Counted from the stretch's first letter, positions 49,472 to 59,831 are shown. The stretch: 64,000 nt of DNA from Lodderomyces elongisporus (GCF_030384665.1 NC_083674.1:372001-436000); one strand, 5' to 3'. Notes: generated from the letters alone by a model not told the origin. A program made the numbers and translations.

Positions 49472-50676
49472 AATTGACAGGATATAAAAATAAGTTATCA
49501 AGAGACCCTGTTATATTAAGAGTATGGTTCATAGAATTAAGTATATCAGCTATTGAACGGCACAAGGCTTAGAGAAAAACCATAAGCCACCAATCGTATA
49601 TGCAAGTCAACTCTTCTCCATTCATTATGTTAACAATGCTTCCTTGTCATTTTGTTTCTCTCTCTTTTTTAACGCCACCCCATCTCTGTTCATACTCTAA
49701 CCCTTCTTAACACTTGAGAGCAGAGAAAAAAAAACATTTTTAAAAAAAGAAAAAAAAGAAATTATCACAAAAGCTGTATATATATATATAAGAAAAAAGA
49801 TAAAGAAAATAATTCTTAATAGTAACTGCTGAATTTACACAGACAGACACAGACACAGACACAGACACAGACACAGACACAAACACAGACACAGACACAC
49901 ACGGAAACGGAAACGGAAAGAGAGAGAGACAGAAAAACATATATATATATATATTACATCCGGAGTTATTCTGCCGTTCTTCATGCAGGTTGCTGCTGTC
50001 ATATTAAGCTTAACTTATAGTACCCTACTCACACATACAATATATATATATATATATATATATATCTTTAAAGAAATGGTAGTAGCGCAAGAGAAAGGAG
50101 GAGGCTGGGAAGGGTGAAAGTGAGAGCTAACAATCTCGGATATACCTGTCTCTCTCTCTCTTCTCGGAGATATTATCAACAGCTAAATTCTTTGTCACCA
50201 CTTGCCATTAACCAAACAAAAGAAAAAAGAAAAGGAAAGAATGATAGAGCAAATATACTAATTAGAGATATACTTGTGGAATAGTTTCACTTTCTCTCTT
50301 TACATACAACTTTAGAGTAAGGAGTAGGGGGGTAGTGGGGAATAAAAAGTGTACATATTACTAATTAGCAAATGCAAAAGAATGCAAAAAAAAATAGAGA
50401 GAGAAAAAGAGAAAGAGAGAGAGACAACTGTGCACCAATTACGTCATCCCCATCTCTAACATGTATATACATTTATATCCAAAATGTTTGTTCCTACTCT
50501 ACTTGCAAGATGGAATGAAGAACATATTCTGTCGCTACTTCTAATACTAATATTACTGTATTCTTTCTGTTAACGGCTGCAAAAAAAAAAACTTTGGGCC
50601 GAACTAAACAGAAAAATAAAGAAAAAAAAGACAATAATTGTACACACTACAGAATGCAACAGCCATATACTGCAAA

Positions 50677-50717
<41 letters not shown>

Positions 50718-51339
50718 TCTCGACCCTCGACTTATCTTGCATCTCTTTACTTGATCAATCAACCTTGAGGAAGAACCAAAAAAAGGGAAAAACATAGAGC
50801 AAGAAGCAAGAAGCAAGCACATTTACTTACACTCACTAGCATCAATATACACATACACTTACTTACTCTAATCTTACACACACATATATACACACACACG
50901 TATATATATATATAGACCATCCTCCTTTTTCTTTTTGTTTTTCCTCCCTTAAAGTAAAGTTAGGTTAACTCATTTGTAGTAGCCAATGTTATAATCAAAC
51001 ACCCTTTTGTCTCCTCTCTTTACATTCTTCAAGATGCAGCTCTCTGTACCTCCACTACCCCTGAATCCCAATATCAAGTCTAGCTCCTTTGCCAATAAAG
51101 TTATAAAAGCCATAGCAAAATAGACTCATTCTACTCCAATATCTTTTATTTTCCTATTCCCTCCTCCCAATTTATTTTTCACCAATAAACCAATACATAT
51201 ATATATATATAAATATATATAAATATAGGTTTATTACATCAATTGACCAAGTTCCAAACTTTATACTACTAAAAACAATCCAACTTTTCTTTTACCAATC
51301 CTTACCAAAAAACTCAAAACTTAAAACTTAAAAAAAAAG
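46279..51339. other. 5.06-kb gene-poor, microsatellite-rich interval between ENA and the glutaredoxin gene
   Basis: The flanking genes are read outward. I find no conserved coding frame; the longer frames are translations of repeats. Simple repeats include TAAAA/ATAAAA runs at 47585-47655, T-rich tracts at 47757-47803, (CA)n at 48256-48281, (CT)n at 48449-48479, TAAATAAATA at 49060-49082, (TA)n at 49440-49466, 50038-50064 and 50681-50714, (CAGACA)n at 49840-49890. A 29-codon frame lies at 51034. The interval could be long promoters or leaders, an unrecognised non-coding RNA locus, or a special chromosomal site. Confidence 0.5.
51034..51123 (+). CDS. Candidate 29-codon small ORF (uncertain)
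   Basis: ATG at 51034, stop TAG at 51121. It begins MQLSVPPLP and ends FANKVIKAIAK, with mixed codons and no repeat character, unlike the DNA around it. A TATATATATATA stretch lies ~120 bp upstream (50901-50914). A separate TATA-rich stretch (51199-51220) serves the next gene. It may be an upstream ORF of the glutaredoxin mRNA, a small gene, or chance. Not recognised. Confidence 0.3.
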   Translation: MQLSVPPLPLNPNIKSSSFANKVIKAIAK

Positions 51340-51681
51340 ATGGTTTCACAACAGACTAAACAAAAGGTTCAAAAGCTCATTAAAGAAAAACCAATCTTTA
51401 TCGCTGCAAAGTCCTTTTGCTCAAACAGCGATCAAGTAAAGAGGACAATTGAAGAGATTACCCACACTAGTACAACTGAAGATGACGATCAAGTTTACTC
51501 GATCAACTTGGACCTTGTGGATGATGGACAAGAGATTCAGGATGCATTGACAGAATTGACTGGCCAAACTACGGTGCCCAATGTCTTTATTGGCGGCGAA
51601 CATATTGGAGGAAACACTGATGTCCAAAAATTGAAGGCTCTGGGCGTGTTGGATTCAAAGATTAATGCCGTTTTGTTGTAA
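51340..51681 (+). CDS. Glutaredoxin-like protein with a CSNS active site
   Basis: 113 residues, full length for a cytosolic dithiol-class glutaredoxin. PIFIAAKSFCSNSDQVKRTI is the active-site strand and helix; the usual CPYC is here CSNS (C27, S30), so the second Cys is gone and the conserved Pro is replaced. The rest is conserved: QDALTELTGQTTVPNVFIGG with the TVP cis-proline and the glutathione-binding GGNTDVQKL. Such a protein could still handle glutathione by the monothiol mechanism, or bind glutathione or an Fe-S cluster. It is not one of the CGFS monothiol group (Grx3/4/5), which has a different surrounding sequence. It looks like a diverged paralogue of Ttr1/Grx2. Confidence 0.88.
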   Translation: MVSQQTKQKVQKLIKEKPIFIAAKSFCSNSDQVKRTIEEITHTSTTEDDDQVYSINLDLVDDGQEIQDALTELTGQTTVPNVFIGGEHIGGNTDVQKLKALGVLDSKINAVLL

Positions 51682-51971
51682 TTACCAAGTCTAGGCTATT
51701 TTATCTAGTACTGTAAAGTAATTATATGCTGCTTTTATGGGTGTAAAAAAAAAAGAGAATATTTCCACAGATATATATATATATGTGTATATCTATTTAT
51801 ATGTGTGTGTGTGTATGGACTGAAAAAATAAAATAAAAAATAAATAAAAAAAAAATTTAACCAAAAAAACAAAACCATTGAATTGAATAATTGCATTTGC
51901 GTATTTTCTTTTTTCTTTTTTCTTTTATTTTTTTTTTTTTTAGCAACCAGAATCAATCATCAAATACTGCA

Positions 51972-54227
51972 ATGTCCACGATTGGTGCACAAGTGAGACA
52001 GGCTGTTCCCACGGTTGACTCGGTGGTGTCCGACTACGTGGTTGGCTACATCAACCATGTTTCCGATGCCACTGAAGATAGTGTTCGAGCACAACGACTC
52101 AACATTGACGAAGAGATGTCATTCCTCACCAACTTGTTGATATCTGCTGGTGGGTCCAAGGAAAAAATACAAACTCTTGCTGAAACCATCACCAAACAGC
52201 TCAGTGAGAAACTTCAGAAAAATATGGAGAAATTGGCCATTACTGGTGACACTTCAAAGAGATTGTTGGATATCAATGTTTTGCAAAATAATAACAAGAG
52301 AGATATCAACACTTCACTCGCCTTACTCTCGGCAAGTAACGACATTGAACACACTGGAAGAGTAATGGAATCAAGAGTTGACAAGAAGAAATTGGAGAAG
52401 CAAGAGCGCAAGATTGCCAAGAAAGTTGCTAAACGTAACAACAAATTTGTTCAGTATGAAGCATCGAAATTGTTAAATGAACAACAAAAGGAAGATTACG
52501 ATTCATTCTTTCTCGAAATTAACCCGTTGGATTTTGGATCAAGTGCTGGGAAATCCAAGGATATCAAGATTGATAACTTTGACTTGTATGTTGGCGACGG
52601 TCAAAGAATCTTGAGCGAAGCCTCATTAACCTTGGCTTATGGAAGACGATATGGTCTTGTTGGTCAAAATGGTATTGGTAAATCTACTTTGCTTAGAGCA
52701 TTATCGAGAAGAGAATTAAATATTCCAAAACACATCACCATTTTGCATGTCGAACAAGAAATCAGAGGTGACGACACGCCAGCTATCCAAAGTGTGCTAG
52801 ATGCTGATGTTTGGAGAAAGAGCTTGCTCCAAGAAGAACTGAAAATTAATGAACGTATTGCAGAAATTGAAAATTTGAGAAAAGAATTTGAGGAGGAATC
52901 ATTAGAGGTGAAAAAGTTGGATAATGAAAGAGATGATCTCGAAATGCATTTACAAGAAATTAACGAAAAATTATACGAGATGGAATCAGATAAAGCAGAA
53001 AGTAAAGCAGCCGCAATCTTGTATGGTTTGGGTTTTACCAAGGAAACACAAAACATTCCAACAAAGCAATTTTCCGGTGGTTGGAGAATGAGATTATCAT
53101 TGGCAAGAGCATTGTTTTGTCAGCCAGATCTTCTTTTACTAGATGAACCATCAAATATGTTGGATGTTCCATCCATCACTTTTTTGGCCAACTATTTACA
53201 AACATACAAATCTACAGTGTTGGTTGTTTCGCACGATCGAGCATTCCTTAATGAAGTTGCCACCGATATCATTCATCAGCATTCAGAAAGATTAGATTAT
53301 TACCGAGGCTCCAACTTTGACTCCTTCTACGCAACTCGTGAAGAGAGAATCAAGAACCAAAAGAGGGAATACGAAAGTCAAATGGCATATAGACAGCACT
53401 TGCAAGAATTTATTGACAAGTTTAGATATAATGCAGCAAAATCTCAAGAAGCACAATCGCGTATTAAGAAATTGGAAAAGTTGCCCATTTTGGAACCACC
53501 AGAAGACGATAAGGTTGTTACATTCAAGTTTGCAGAACCAGATGGAATATCACCACCTATTTTGCAATTGCAAGATGTCACTTTTGGTTATGATCCATCA
53601 AAAATCTTATTCAAAGATGTGAACCTTGATGTTCAAATGGACTCTCGTGTAGCATTTTGCGGTGGTAACGGTACTGGTAAAACCACCTTGTTGAAACTTA
53701 TTATGGGCCAACTTACACCTTTGAGTGGGTATGTCAACAAGAATGGTCGATTGAGAATTGGTTATTTTGCTCAGCACCATGTCGATGCAATGGACTTGTC
53801 CCTTTCTGCAGTATCATGGATGAGCAAAACATTCCCAGGTAAATCAGATGAAGAGTATAGGCGACACTTGGGATCTTTTGGTATCACTGGACCATTGGGA
53901 TTACAAAAGATGCAATTGTTATCAGGTGGTCAGAAATCGAGAGTGGCATTTGCTGCATTGTGTATGAATCAACCACATATATTGATTCTAGACGAGCCTT
54001 CGAATCACTTGGATACTCAAGGTCTTGATGCCCTTGCCGAAGCAATGCGGAATTTCAAAGGTGGTATATTAATGGTTTCGCACGATGTGGCAATCATTGA
54101 CAAAGTTTGTAATGAGATTTGGGTTGCCGAAAACGATACGGTATCGAAATTTCCAGGTGATATTCATGCATACAAGAAACATATTCTACAATCGGCCAAC
54201 ATTGCTGGTGTTGTGAAGAAACATTAA
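51972..54227 (+). CDS. GCN20: Gcn20, ABC-F ATPase of the general amino-acid control pathway
   Basis: 751 residues from the ATG at 51972 (an upstream in-frame TTG at 51891 lies in T-rich leader and is rejected); S. cerevisiae Gcn20 has 752. The N-terminal ~190 residues correspond to the Gcn1-binding region. Two ABC domains follow: Walker A GQNGIGKST (~231), signature FSGGWRMRLSLARALF, Walker B LLLLDEPSNMLD (~390); then Walker A GGNGTGKTT (~564), signature LSGGQKSRVAFAAL, Walker B ILILDEPSNHLD. An ABC-F linker (YESQMAYRQHLQEFIDKFRY) joins them, and no membrane segments are present. With Gcn1 it lets Gcn2 sense uncharged tRNA on the ribosome. Confidence 0.95.
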   Translation: MSTIGAQVRQAVPTVDSVVSDYVVGYINHVSDATEDSVRAQRLNIDEEMSFLTNLLISAGGSKEKIQTLAETITKQLSEKLQKNMEKLAITGDTSKRLLDINVLQNNNKRDINTSLALLSASNDIEHTGRVMESRVDKKKLEKQERKIAKKVAKRNNKFVQYEASKLLNEQQKEDYDSFFLEINPLDFGSSAGKSKDIKIDNFDLYVGDGQRILSEASLTLAYGRRYGLVGQNGIGKSTLLRALSRRELNIPKHITILHVEQEIRGDDTPAIQSVLDADVWRKSLLQEELKINERIAEIENLRKEFEEESLEVKKLDNERDDLEMHLQEINEKLYEMESDKAESKAAAILYGLGFTKETQNIPTKQFSGGWRMRLSLARALFCQPDLLLLDEPSNMLDVPSITFLANYLQTYKSTVLVVSHDRAFLNEVATDIIHQHSERLDYYRGSNFDSFYATREERIKNQKREYESQMAYRQHLQEFIDKFRYNAAKSQEAQSRIKKLEKLPILEPPEDDKVVTFKFAEPDGISPPILQLQDVTFGYDPSKILFKDVNLDVQMDSRVAFCGGNGTGKTTLLKLIMGQLTPLSGYVNKNGRLRIGYFAQHHVDAMDLSLSAVSWMSKTFPGKSDEEYRRHLGSFGITGPLGLQKMQLLSGGQKSRVAFAALCMNQPHILILDEPSNHLDTQGLDALAEAMRNFKGGILMVSHDVAIIDKVCNEIWVAENDTVSKFPGDIHAYKKHILQSANIAGVVKKH

Positions 54228-54723
54228 TATAGGTTTACTATATAGGGTGATAGACAAAACAAGTAGTTGCAACCACTAGTTTTGTAAATAGAGCTTGTTA
54301 AATCTCTTTATACTCACACTTTCAACTTCAAGTCATCTTTATCAGCAATCATTTATCTCTGACCTTTGCTATTGTATTAACCCTTTGCTTCTTCTTCTTC
54401 TCCTTTTTCTCATTTCTTCTTCTTCTTTTTCTTCTTCTCCTCCTTTCTTCTCTTCCTAACATTCCTCCCCGTTTACGCAACAAGCTTCTACAGCTATTTT
54501 CCACCTTATTCCAACTTTTCTCTAGCTTCTTTCTCATTGATACACCTTCTATTTACACGATTGTCATAAAGTCGTCAAACCACCTATACGCCTCTCATCT
54601 GCTTTCCAAATCTGTTCCATTTCTTTCTACTTTTCCTGATTTTCTACTTTTCCTGTTTTTTCTACTTTTTTCCTGTTTTTTGTTGTTGCTCCATTCCTTT
54701 GTTTTGGTTTGCACAAACTTTAT
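54228..54723. other. Convergent intergenic region between GCN20 and MGR2
   Basis: 496 bp, strongly CT-rich on the plus strand from 54380 to 54440, with three CTACTTTT(T)CCTGTTTT-type units near 54625-54680. No gene seen. Confidence 0.6.
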
Positions 54724-55044
54724 CTACTGGTCTCTGTAAATAGCAGTCAACTTGGCACGTTGTTGCATCATCATCAATCTTTGCTGTTGCATAAACTCAG
54801 AGTCGGATCTGATCACTGAACCAATCGACATGAACAAGCCAAAAGTTCCAACAGATCCTAAAATATATTGACCCAAGGTTCTCATTACACCGTTTGGGCC
54901 TGCGCCATTTTGCAAGATGGAAAATCCACCAAATAAAACACCTACACAAACACCAACAGTGGAACCCATAATGGCACCCATTTTAAATTTATCCCAGTTG
55001 GATGGTTGGTGACCGACATATTGATATTGTTGTACTGGTGGCAT
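54724..55044 (-). CDS. MGR2: Mgr2, TIM23 translocase subunit (ROMO1 family)
   Basis: 106 residues. Two Gly-rich hydrophobic helices ([20 protein letters not shown] and [20 protein letters not shown]) are joined by a short loop, the layout of the Mgr2/ROMO1 family. A Tyr/Gln-rich N terminus ([20 protein letters not shown]) and a Met/Gln-rich C terminus flank them. In yeast Mgr2 couples Tim21 to the TIM23 channel and controls lateral release of proteins into the inner membrane. It shares a divergent promoter with MIC19, another mitochondrial inner-membrane gene. Confidence 0.9.
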   Translation of the reverse strand: MPPVQQYQYVGHQPSNWDKFKMGAIMGSTVGVCVGVLFGGFSILQNGAGPNGVMRTLGQYILGSVGTFGLFMSIGSVIRSDSEFMQQQRLMMMQQRAKLTAIYRDQ

Positions 55045-55532
55045 TGTATTATTGTAGAATCAACTAAATGCTGTTGCTGTAATAGTAGTAATAGTAGTGT
55101 TATATGTACGGTTATTGTCTTTGCTATTGACTATACCTTGAAATGTACGGATGAATTTTTTAGTTAACGATAATAAGATAAAATATCAATACTAAAAAAA
55201 AAAAATGAGAAAATGAGAAAGATCTATATTTCAATTTTTGCTTCCTTGACATTGAAAAGCCGCCCGTTGACCTGAGTGTAGATGTCTCGATATTTTTTTT
55301 TTCTCCTCCCTCTCTCTCTCTCTCGCTCTCACACCTTTTTGCTCAATTCATAAAATTTCACCAAACATTCTATCCAATAAAAGCGGACACGACCTCTAAG
55401 CGATTGAAGTTTACACAACTACCGGCATTATTACTACTACTACTTCTACTACTACTACTAGTGCTATTGCTACTTTTACTTCCATCGCAAGTTCTATAAA
55501 AAGCATAAACCTCAAATTACAAAATACACGGA
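55045..55532. promoter_or_regulatory. Divergent MGR2/MIC19 promoter
   Basis: 488 bp with CT-rich DNA at 55303-55332 and a (CTA)n-type tract at 55431-55462. Two mitochondrial inner-membrane genes start from it. Confidence 0.55.
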
Positions 55533-56238
55533 ATGGGGTCCTCTACATCAAAACCAGAAACAAAGGTATTTACACCTTCAACACCCATAGATTTTAGCTC
55601 CAGTTTCCTTTCGCAATTGGAACAATCACCAGAGGTATGTTGAACAATAAACTAATCCTTTTTTTTAAAAAAATAAAAAAAAAAGTGAAAATGGAGAAAT
55701 AGAAAAAGGAAAAAATTAGAACTGGTCTACTGGTAATTTAGTTCCATTACCTCCGCTGCAAAATGCTGACCCAAGAGCTCTCTTTGAAACTAGAATTGCC
55801 AACCAGATTAATAAATATGCTAGCCAATTGAAACAAGTTACTAACGAACTACCTTTTTTTCTTTAATTTTAGTCCGACTATTCTAGGGCACAACATGCAG
55901 AGAAATACATTCAGGATAGAGTCGCTGCCGAGTTATCCAAATTGGAGAAGGAAACTATAAAGCAGTTCAAAGCAACTACAAATGAGGCCATATTGAAAGA
56001 TAGCAAAGACAAGAAGAGCGATAGTAGTTCCCAACTCTCTGTGACTGCTTCTGATGAGAAAATTGCTAAATTGACGCAATTGTTAAAAGAAAATGCCGAA
56101 TTGGAAAAGGCAAATATTACACCTCAGATCAAGGAATCTAGAGATAATGTTATCAAGTGCTTAAAGGACAATCAAGGCAAAAGCTTGAATTGTTGGGACC
56201 AAGTCGAAGCTTTCAACAAATTAGTGAGGGACTTGTAG
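55533..56238 (+). CDS. MIC19: Mic19, MICOS complex subunit (two exons, one intron)
   Basis: Exon 1 is 55533-55634, exon 2 is 55873-56238; spliced protein 155 residues. The intron begins GTATGT, has a perfect TACTAAC branch site at 55839-55845 and ends TTTTAG at 55872. The N terminus MGSSTSKPE is a myristoylation-type signal. VFTPSTPIDFSSSFLSQLE and SDYSRAQHAEKYIQDRV match S. cerevisiae Mic19 across the splice junction. A coiled-coil middle (EKIAKLTQLLKENAELEKA) and a CHCH-like end with Cys in VIKCLKDNQGKSLNCWDQVE follow. Mic19 links Mic60 to Mic10 at crista junctions. The intron also holds a 48-codon open frame in phase with exon 1 (55720-55866). Confidence 0.92.
55720..55866 (+). other. Possible alternative second exon inside the MIC19 intron
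   Basis: An AG at 55718-55719 (AAAAATTAG) would be an alternative 3' splice site. Joining exon 1 to 55720 keeps phase 0 and gives 48 codons before TAA at 55864-55866. The translation (NWSTGNLVP, then LQNADPRALFETRIANQ, then KYASQLKQVTNEL) is not repetitive. Its RIANQINKY part loosely resembles the RVAAELSKL part of exon 2. A branch-like AAACTAAT lies near 55650. Confidence 0.45.
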
Positions 56239-56299
56239 GTTAGTGGTGTATATGTGGGTGTATAAAGGTTAAATTCTATTACTTATAGATAAGAATATG

Positions 56300-56353
<54 letters not shown>

Positions 56354-56390
56354 TCCTCTCTTTTTTTTTCCGTCTATATGTCTTGTTTCT

Positions 56391-57809
56391 CTATAAACCT
56401 AAACCTTTATAGATCAATAATAATGCAGAATCACTCTCACCTCCTCCGGAGAGGGTTTCAATCTTTTCGCGAGACACTGAACTGACCTTGTCGTCGTTAA
56501 AAAGCCACCAGTTTTGACCTTCGAGGTCATTGGGGTCTTTAACATATGCCTTGTAATGGCCACCATCAGCACTAGCACCCATATGGGTAATGACTGCATT
56601 GAGCTCGTATACTGAAGATGGATTCTCGGTTGTGGTCTCGAAATCAACACCTGGAATGGCACTCTTTAAGTCATCTTGAAATTTGCTCTTGATTGAAGCA
56701 ATCTTCAACTCTGCATCTTCCGTTGCCTCGATCTTGGCCTTCTTGAAATCTCTCTTGAGGTCCAAATTGTCCTTTTCCACCTTTCTAATCAAGTCACGAT
56801 TCTTGTTTTTCTCTTCTTTAACTGATTCGTCCAACATATCCGACAAATCCAACTCAAATGGGAACTGCACTTTTCTTAAGATTTTGGATTTCTTGTTAAT
56901 ATCTCTTCTCCAGAAAAACCTAATAAAATGTACAACCAAAAATTTAGGTAAACGTGTAATTGCTTTGGACACTTGATACTCGGAGTCCCTGTTCAAGGCA
57001 CTATTGTGTTTTGAGATTGTCTCAGTCAATCCTCCAAGGATTCCATCACGAAGGAAGTTGGTCTTGATATCAATATGACAATTCAATTTAAAGCTATCTT
57101 CCAATTCATACTTTACGTCGCTAATGCTGTCATTATTGGTACTGTCTCCTGCTTCTTCCAAGCACTTGGTAGTTGTTTTAAATTCAATTCTGAACAAGTC
57201 ATCAATCTTTAAATTACGTTTCAAAGTTGTGAGAATCTGAGAGAATGCCTCCTCGGCATCCTGTTGACTGAAAACTCCATTCCTCTGCTCGGCAAATTGT
57301 GGGTAAAGACTTCTAAAAATTGTTAAGAAAACTGCGACATTAACCGTGCCTTGCTTGTTCTCCATTTGTTGGAATAAACTCTTTAGCGATAATGTCAAAT
57401 TGTCTGTGCCTTTAAACTCATTCAACAACTTCCGCAAGTCTTCAATTTGGAAAAGCATTTGCAAACTAGAGTTGAGGTAACATGTGTTTCCATAATTGGG
57501 AATACCCACTGGGTTATTGTCAACCTTGATAACGCTTCCATCGCCACTGCCTAAATCCTCAAGGAACTTGGGCTTTTCAACCGGTGCGGAAAGTTTATCA
57601 GGGGTTCCCAATACCATTATAGGCTTACTGAAATCGAGTGTTGATAATATCGTGTCATCGTTGAGCTTTCCACCTTTTACAAGAATCTTTTGTCTTTCTG
57701 GGGGAATCAATGTTTGTTCTTGGATCTTTTGTTTCAAAACAAATCCATTATCCTGCTCGTTCACTGTGATATCATATGTTTTACCCGAGTTTTTGATTGT
57801 AACTACCAT
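56391..57809 (-). CDS. UBP6: Ubp6/USP14-type proteasome-associated deubiquitinase
   Basis: 472 residues. The N-terminal ~75 residues form a ubiquitin-like domain (MVVTIKNSGKTYDITV, ERQKILVKGGKLNDDTIL) that binds the proteasome subunit Rpn1. The USP domain has its Cys box GIPNYGNTCYLNSSLQMLF (C110), the FSQQDAEEAFSQIL block and its His box HMGASADGGHYKAYV (H418), followed by WWLFNDDKVSSV. Ubp6 trims ubiquitin chains from proteasome-bound substrates and recycles ubiquitin. A Lys-rich charged helix (about 320-375) lies between the boxes. Length is near the S. cerevisiae protein (499). Confidence 0.94.
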   Translation of the reverse strand: MVVTIKNSGKTYDITVNEQDNGFVLKQKIQEQTLIPPERQKILVKGGKLNDDTILSTLDFSKPIMVLGTPDKLSAPVEKPKFLEDLGSGDGSVIKVDNNPVGIPNYGNTCYLNSSLQMLFQIEDLRKLLNEFKGTDNLTLSLKSLFQQMENKQGTVNVAVFLTIFRSLYPQFAEQRNGVFSQQDAEEAFSQILTTLKRNLKIDDLFRIEFKTTTKCLEEAGDSTNNDSISDVKYELEDSFKLNCHIDIKTNFLRDGILGGLTETISKHNSALNRDSEYQVSKAITRLPKFLVVHFIRFFWRRDINKKSKILRKVQFPFELDLSDMLDESVKEEKNKNRDLIRKVEKDNLDLKRDFKKAKIEATEDAELKIASIKSKFQDDLKSAIPGVDFETTTENPSSVYELNAVITHMGASADGGHYKAYVKDPNDLEGQNWWLFNDDKVSSVSREKIETLSGGGESDSALLLIYKGLGL

Positions 57810-58253
57810 CGTTAGTATATGAAATGAGACATAATCAAAATGAAATGAAATACATACTTGTCAAACTCATTTTGATTTAAAGTGGCAAATTGATCTTTGT
57901 GGGTGATAGAATCTGGTTCCTGAGTTTATATTTTTATTTTTATTCTTCTTCTTTTTTTTTTCGATTTATATGCATATATATATATATATGTTTGTGTGTG
58001 TATATATATATATATTATTTGGTTGCGATTTTTTTCGAAATAGAAATTATTGAGGCCAAAAGCCGCGCACTTGCCTCTTTTAACTACCCAAAGTCTTTAT
58101 ATTATAACAAGTTCAAAGTCAACGTGTGTCGTAACATCCAAGTAAAACTTTTAAAGAAAAGAAATAAAAAAAAAGAAAGATATATAAAGTAAAATGAAGT
58201 GAAGTAAAGTAAGGTAAAGTTGGTAACTTGGGTACTAATAATGCTTGTTTTCT
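57810..58253. promoter_or_regulatory. UBP6 upstream region and ATG18 3' flank
   Basis: 444 bp with (TA)n near 57974 and 58002-58015 and AAGTGAAGTAAAGTAAGGTA-type repeats near 58195-58215. No gene seen. Confidence 0.5.
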
Positions 58254-59831
58254 TTATTCATCTATCAAACTATACAGATTAAGCAATATGCAATCGCCGC
58301 CGCGCTCTGAGTCTAATCCGTAAATGTACAACATACCTTCAGAAGTAACCACGTTGATCTGCAACAAATTGGCATCCATATTGTCTCTACTATCATACTG
58401 CAGGGATATAATGTCATGTTGAGAATTGTTGATAGTAGCAATGGATTTGACATCTTTGTGCTTTGCCTCAACTTTGATTGAGGCAAAGTGCCTTGTAGGT
58501 TCAAGTATTGAAGAGAACCTAGAAGGTAGATAGTCGCCCATTTTTTGTGCTGCTTTTCTCCCTAAATTTTGTGACTGTCTTCGAATGATCCTGGCTACAG
58601 ATAGCCTGTTTTGGTCAATCACTGGAGAATTGATATCTTCTGAATTAATACTAGCATAAGAGTTAGAAGACCCTTGTGAAAGCTTTCGCTGCTTGACTGG
58701 GGTCTCATCATCGTCATCATCACCGTCATCCTCGTTGTCGTCATCATCATCCACATCAAGATCATCATCCATCGAATCCGAATCATCATCCTCGCCTCCA
58801 TTTTCACGTGGTCCTGAAGTGGCTGCTGCTGCTGCTGTTGTTGTTGTTTCTCCCCCGTTGTTACTTGCTTCACGCGCCGCTGCAATTGCTGCTGCGGCAA
58901 CTGCTGATGGTTCTTCATTTATAGTTTTAATCCTCTTCTTGTGCTTTGTCTCTAACGCTTCGTCTTCACCTAGTCTAAAGATATGGACAGTCATGCTCGA
59001 GCTTGTCGCTAGAACGTATTTGTTATCTAAACTAAATTGCAACGAGTAAATCTTTGTTGGGTACGACCCTCTTCTGAACTGGAATAATTTGACACCGGTA
59101 TTTGTATCAAACACTCTCACAATAGTACCCTTGTGTGATGCTGTGCTGATCAAGGTCCCATCTGCTGAAAACGCTACTGCTGCAATATCATTCTTGTGTG
59201 CACTAATCGCCATTATCGGTTGGAACTTGTTCAAATCAAATAATATAAGATCTCCTTTGAATACTGTACCCTTATTGGCGCCATTGTGGCTATTATGCGA
59301 TGTACCTGCAGCATGTGTTGACTTTGCATTGCCGCTGCTGCTCCTCATACTTGCCAATGCGTCCTTGGCTTTTGGCGGTGATGGGAATGCCAACAAATTA
59401 GTTTCTTGATCATAGGAGACTGCGCAAAGTCCCAATGGGTTAGAGTCTGTCTTGATGGTCTGAAGTAGTTTCATAGTCTTGATTTCGTAAATATAAATCT
59501 GGTTTTCCAACACTACAATAAGGTGATCTCTAGTAAGTTTGATATTTAGAATTGTGGTGGGAAAGAACAACGAGCATATAGTACTGTTTGTCTTGGTATT
59601 CTTTATCTTCAATTCCCTTGGCGAAGAGCCAATCTCGTTGCCCAATGGTGTCATTACAATCAAAGATGTAGTGTACAACATTTCAATCAAGTTTATACTA
59701 TCGTCGTTATAGCGGCAGCACTTGCCGAATTTCAGTTGGATATTAACTATTTTGTAGCCGGTCATCAAACCCAACGCCACGCATGATGTGTCTTGATTAA
59801 AGTTAAGGTGTGTTACTGGCAATTCACTCAT
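58254..59831 (-). CDS. ATG18: Atg18, PROPPIN family phosphoinositide-binding beta-propeller
   Basis: 525 residues from the ATG at 59831; three upstream codons in the open frame start at TTG and are rejected. WD-type blades are seen from [20 protein letters not shown] through [32 protein letters not shown], followed at once by the lipid-binding FRRG motif ([16 protein letters not shown], ~252-255). The end, [29 protein letters not shown] region, is typical of Atg18. A long disordered insert (poly-Ala, Thr and Asp, about residues 300-400) splits the last blades. Atg18 binds PI3P on the phagophore with Atg2 and PI(3,5)P2 on the vacuole. Hsv2 and Atg21 are related alternatives, but the C terminus favours Atg18. 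Confidence 0.9.
   Translation of the reverse strand: MSELPVTHLNFNQDTSCVALGLMTGYKIVNIQLKFGKCCRYNDDSINLIEMLYTTSLIVMTPLGNEIGSSPRELKIKNTKTNSTICSLFFPTTILNIKLTRDHLIVVLENQIYIYEIKTMKLLQTIKTDSNPLGLCAVSYDQETNLLAFPSPPKAKDALASMRSSSGNAKSTHAAGTSHNSHNGANKGTVFKGDLILFDLNKFQPIMAISAHKNDIAAVAFSADGTLISTASHKGTIVRVFDTNTGVKLFQFRRGSYPTKIYSLQFSLDNKYVLATSSSMTVHIFRLGEDEALETKHKKRIKTINEEPSAVAAAAIAAAREASNNGGETTTTAAAAATSGPRENGGEDDDSDSMDDDLDVDDDDDNEDDGDDDDDETPVKQRKLSQGSSNSYASINSEDINSPVIDQNRLSVARIIRRQSQNLGRKAAQKMGDYLPSRFSSILEPTRHFASIKVEAKHKDVKSIATINNSQHDIISLQYDSRDNMDANLLQINVVTSEGMLYIYGLDSERGGDCILLNLYSLIDE

Noticed and set aside
49129..49572. 147-codon frame with hydrophobic and Tyr/Ile-rich sequence
   Set aside because: Most of it comes from T-rich and (TA)n tracts; it has no family motif and overlaps an equally open frame of the same kind.
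46279..51339. Calling the empty interval a centromere
   Set aside because: No inverted repeat or other centromere hallmark is visible; gene absence alone is not enough.
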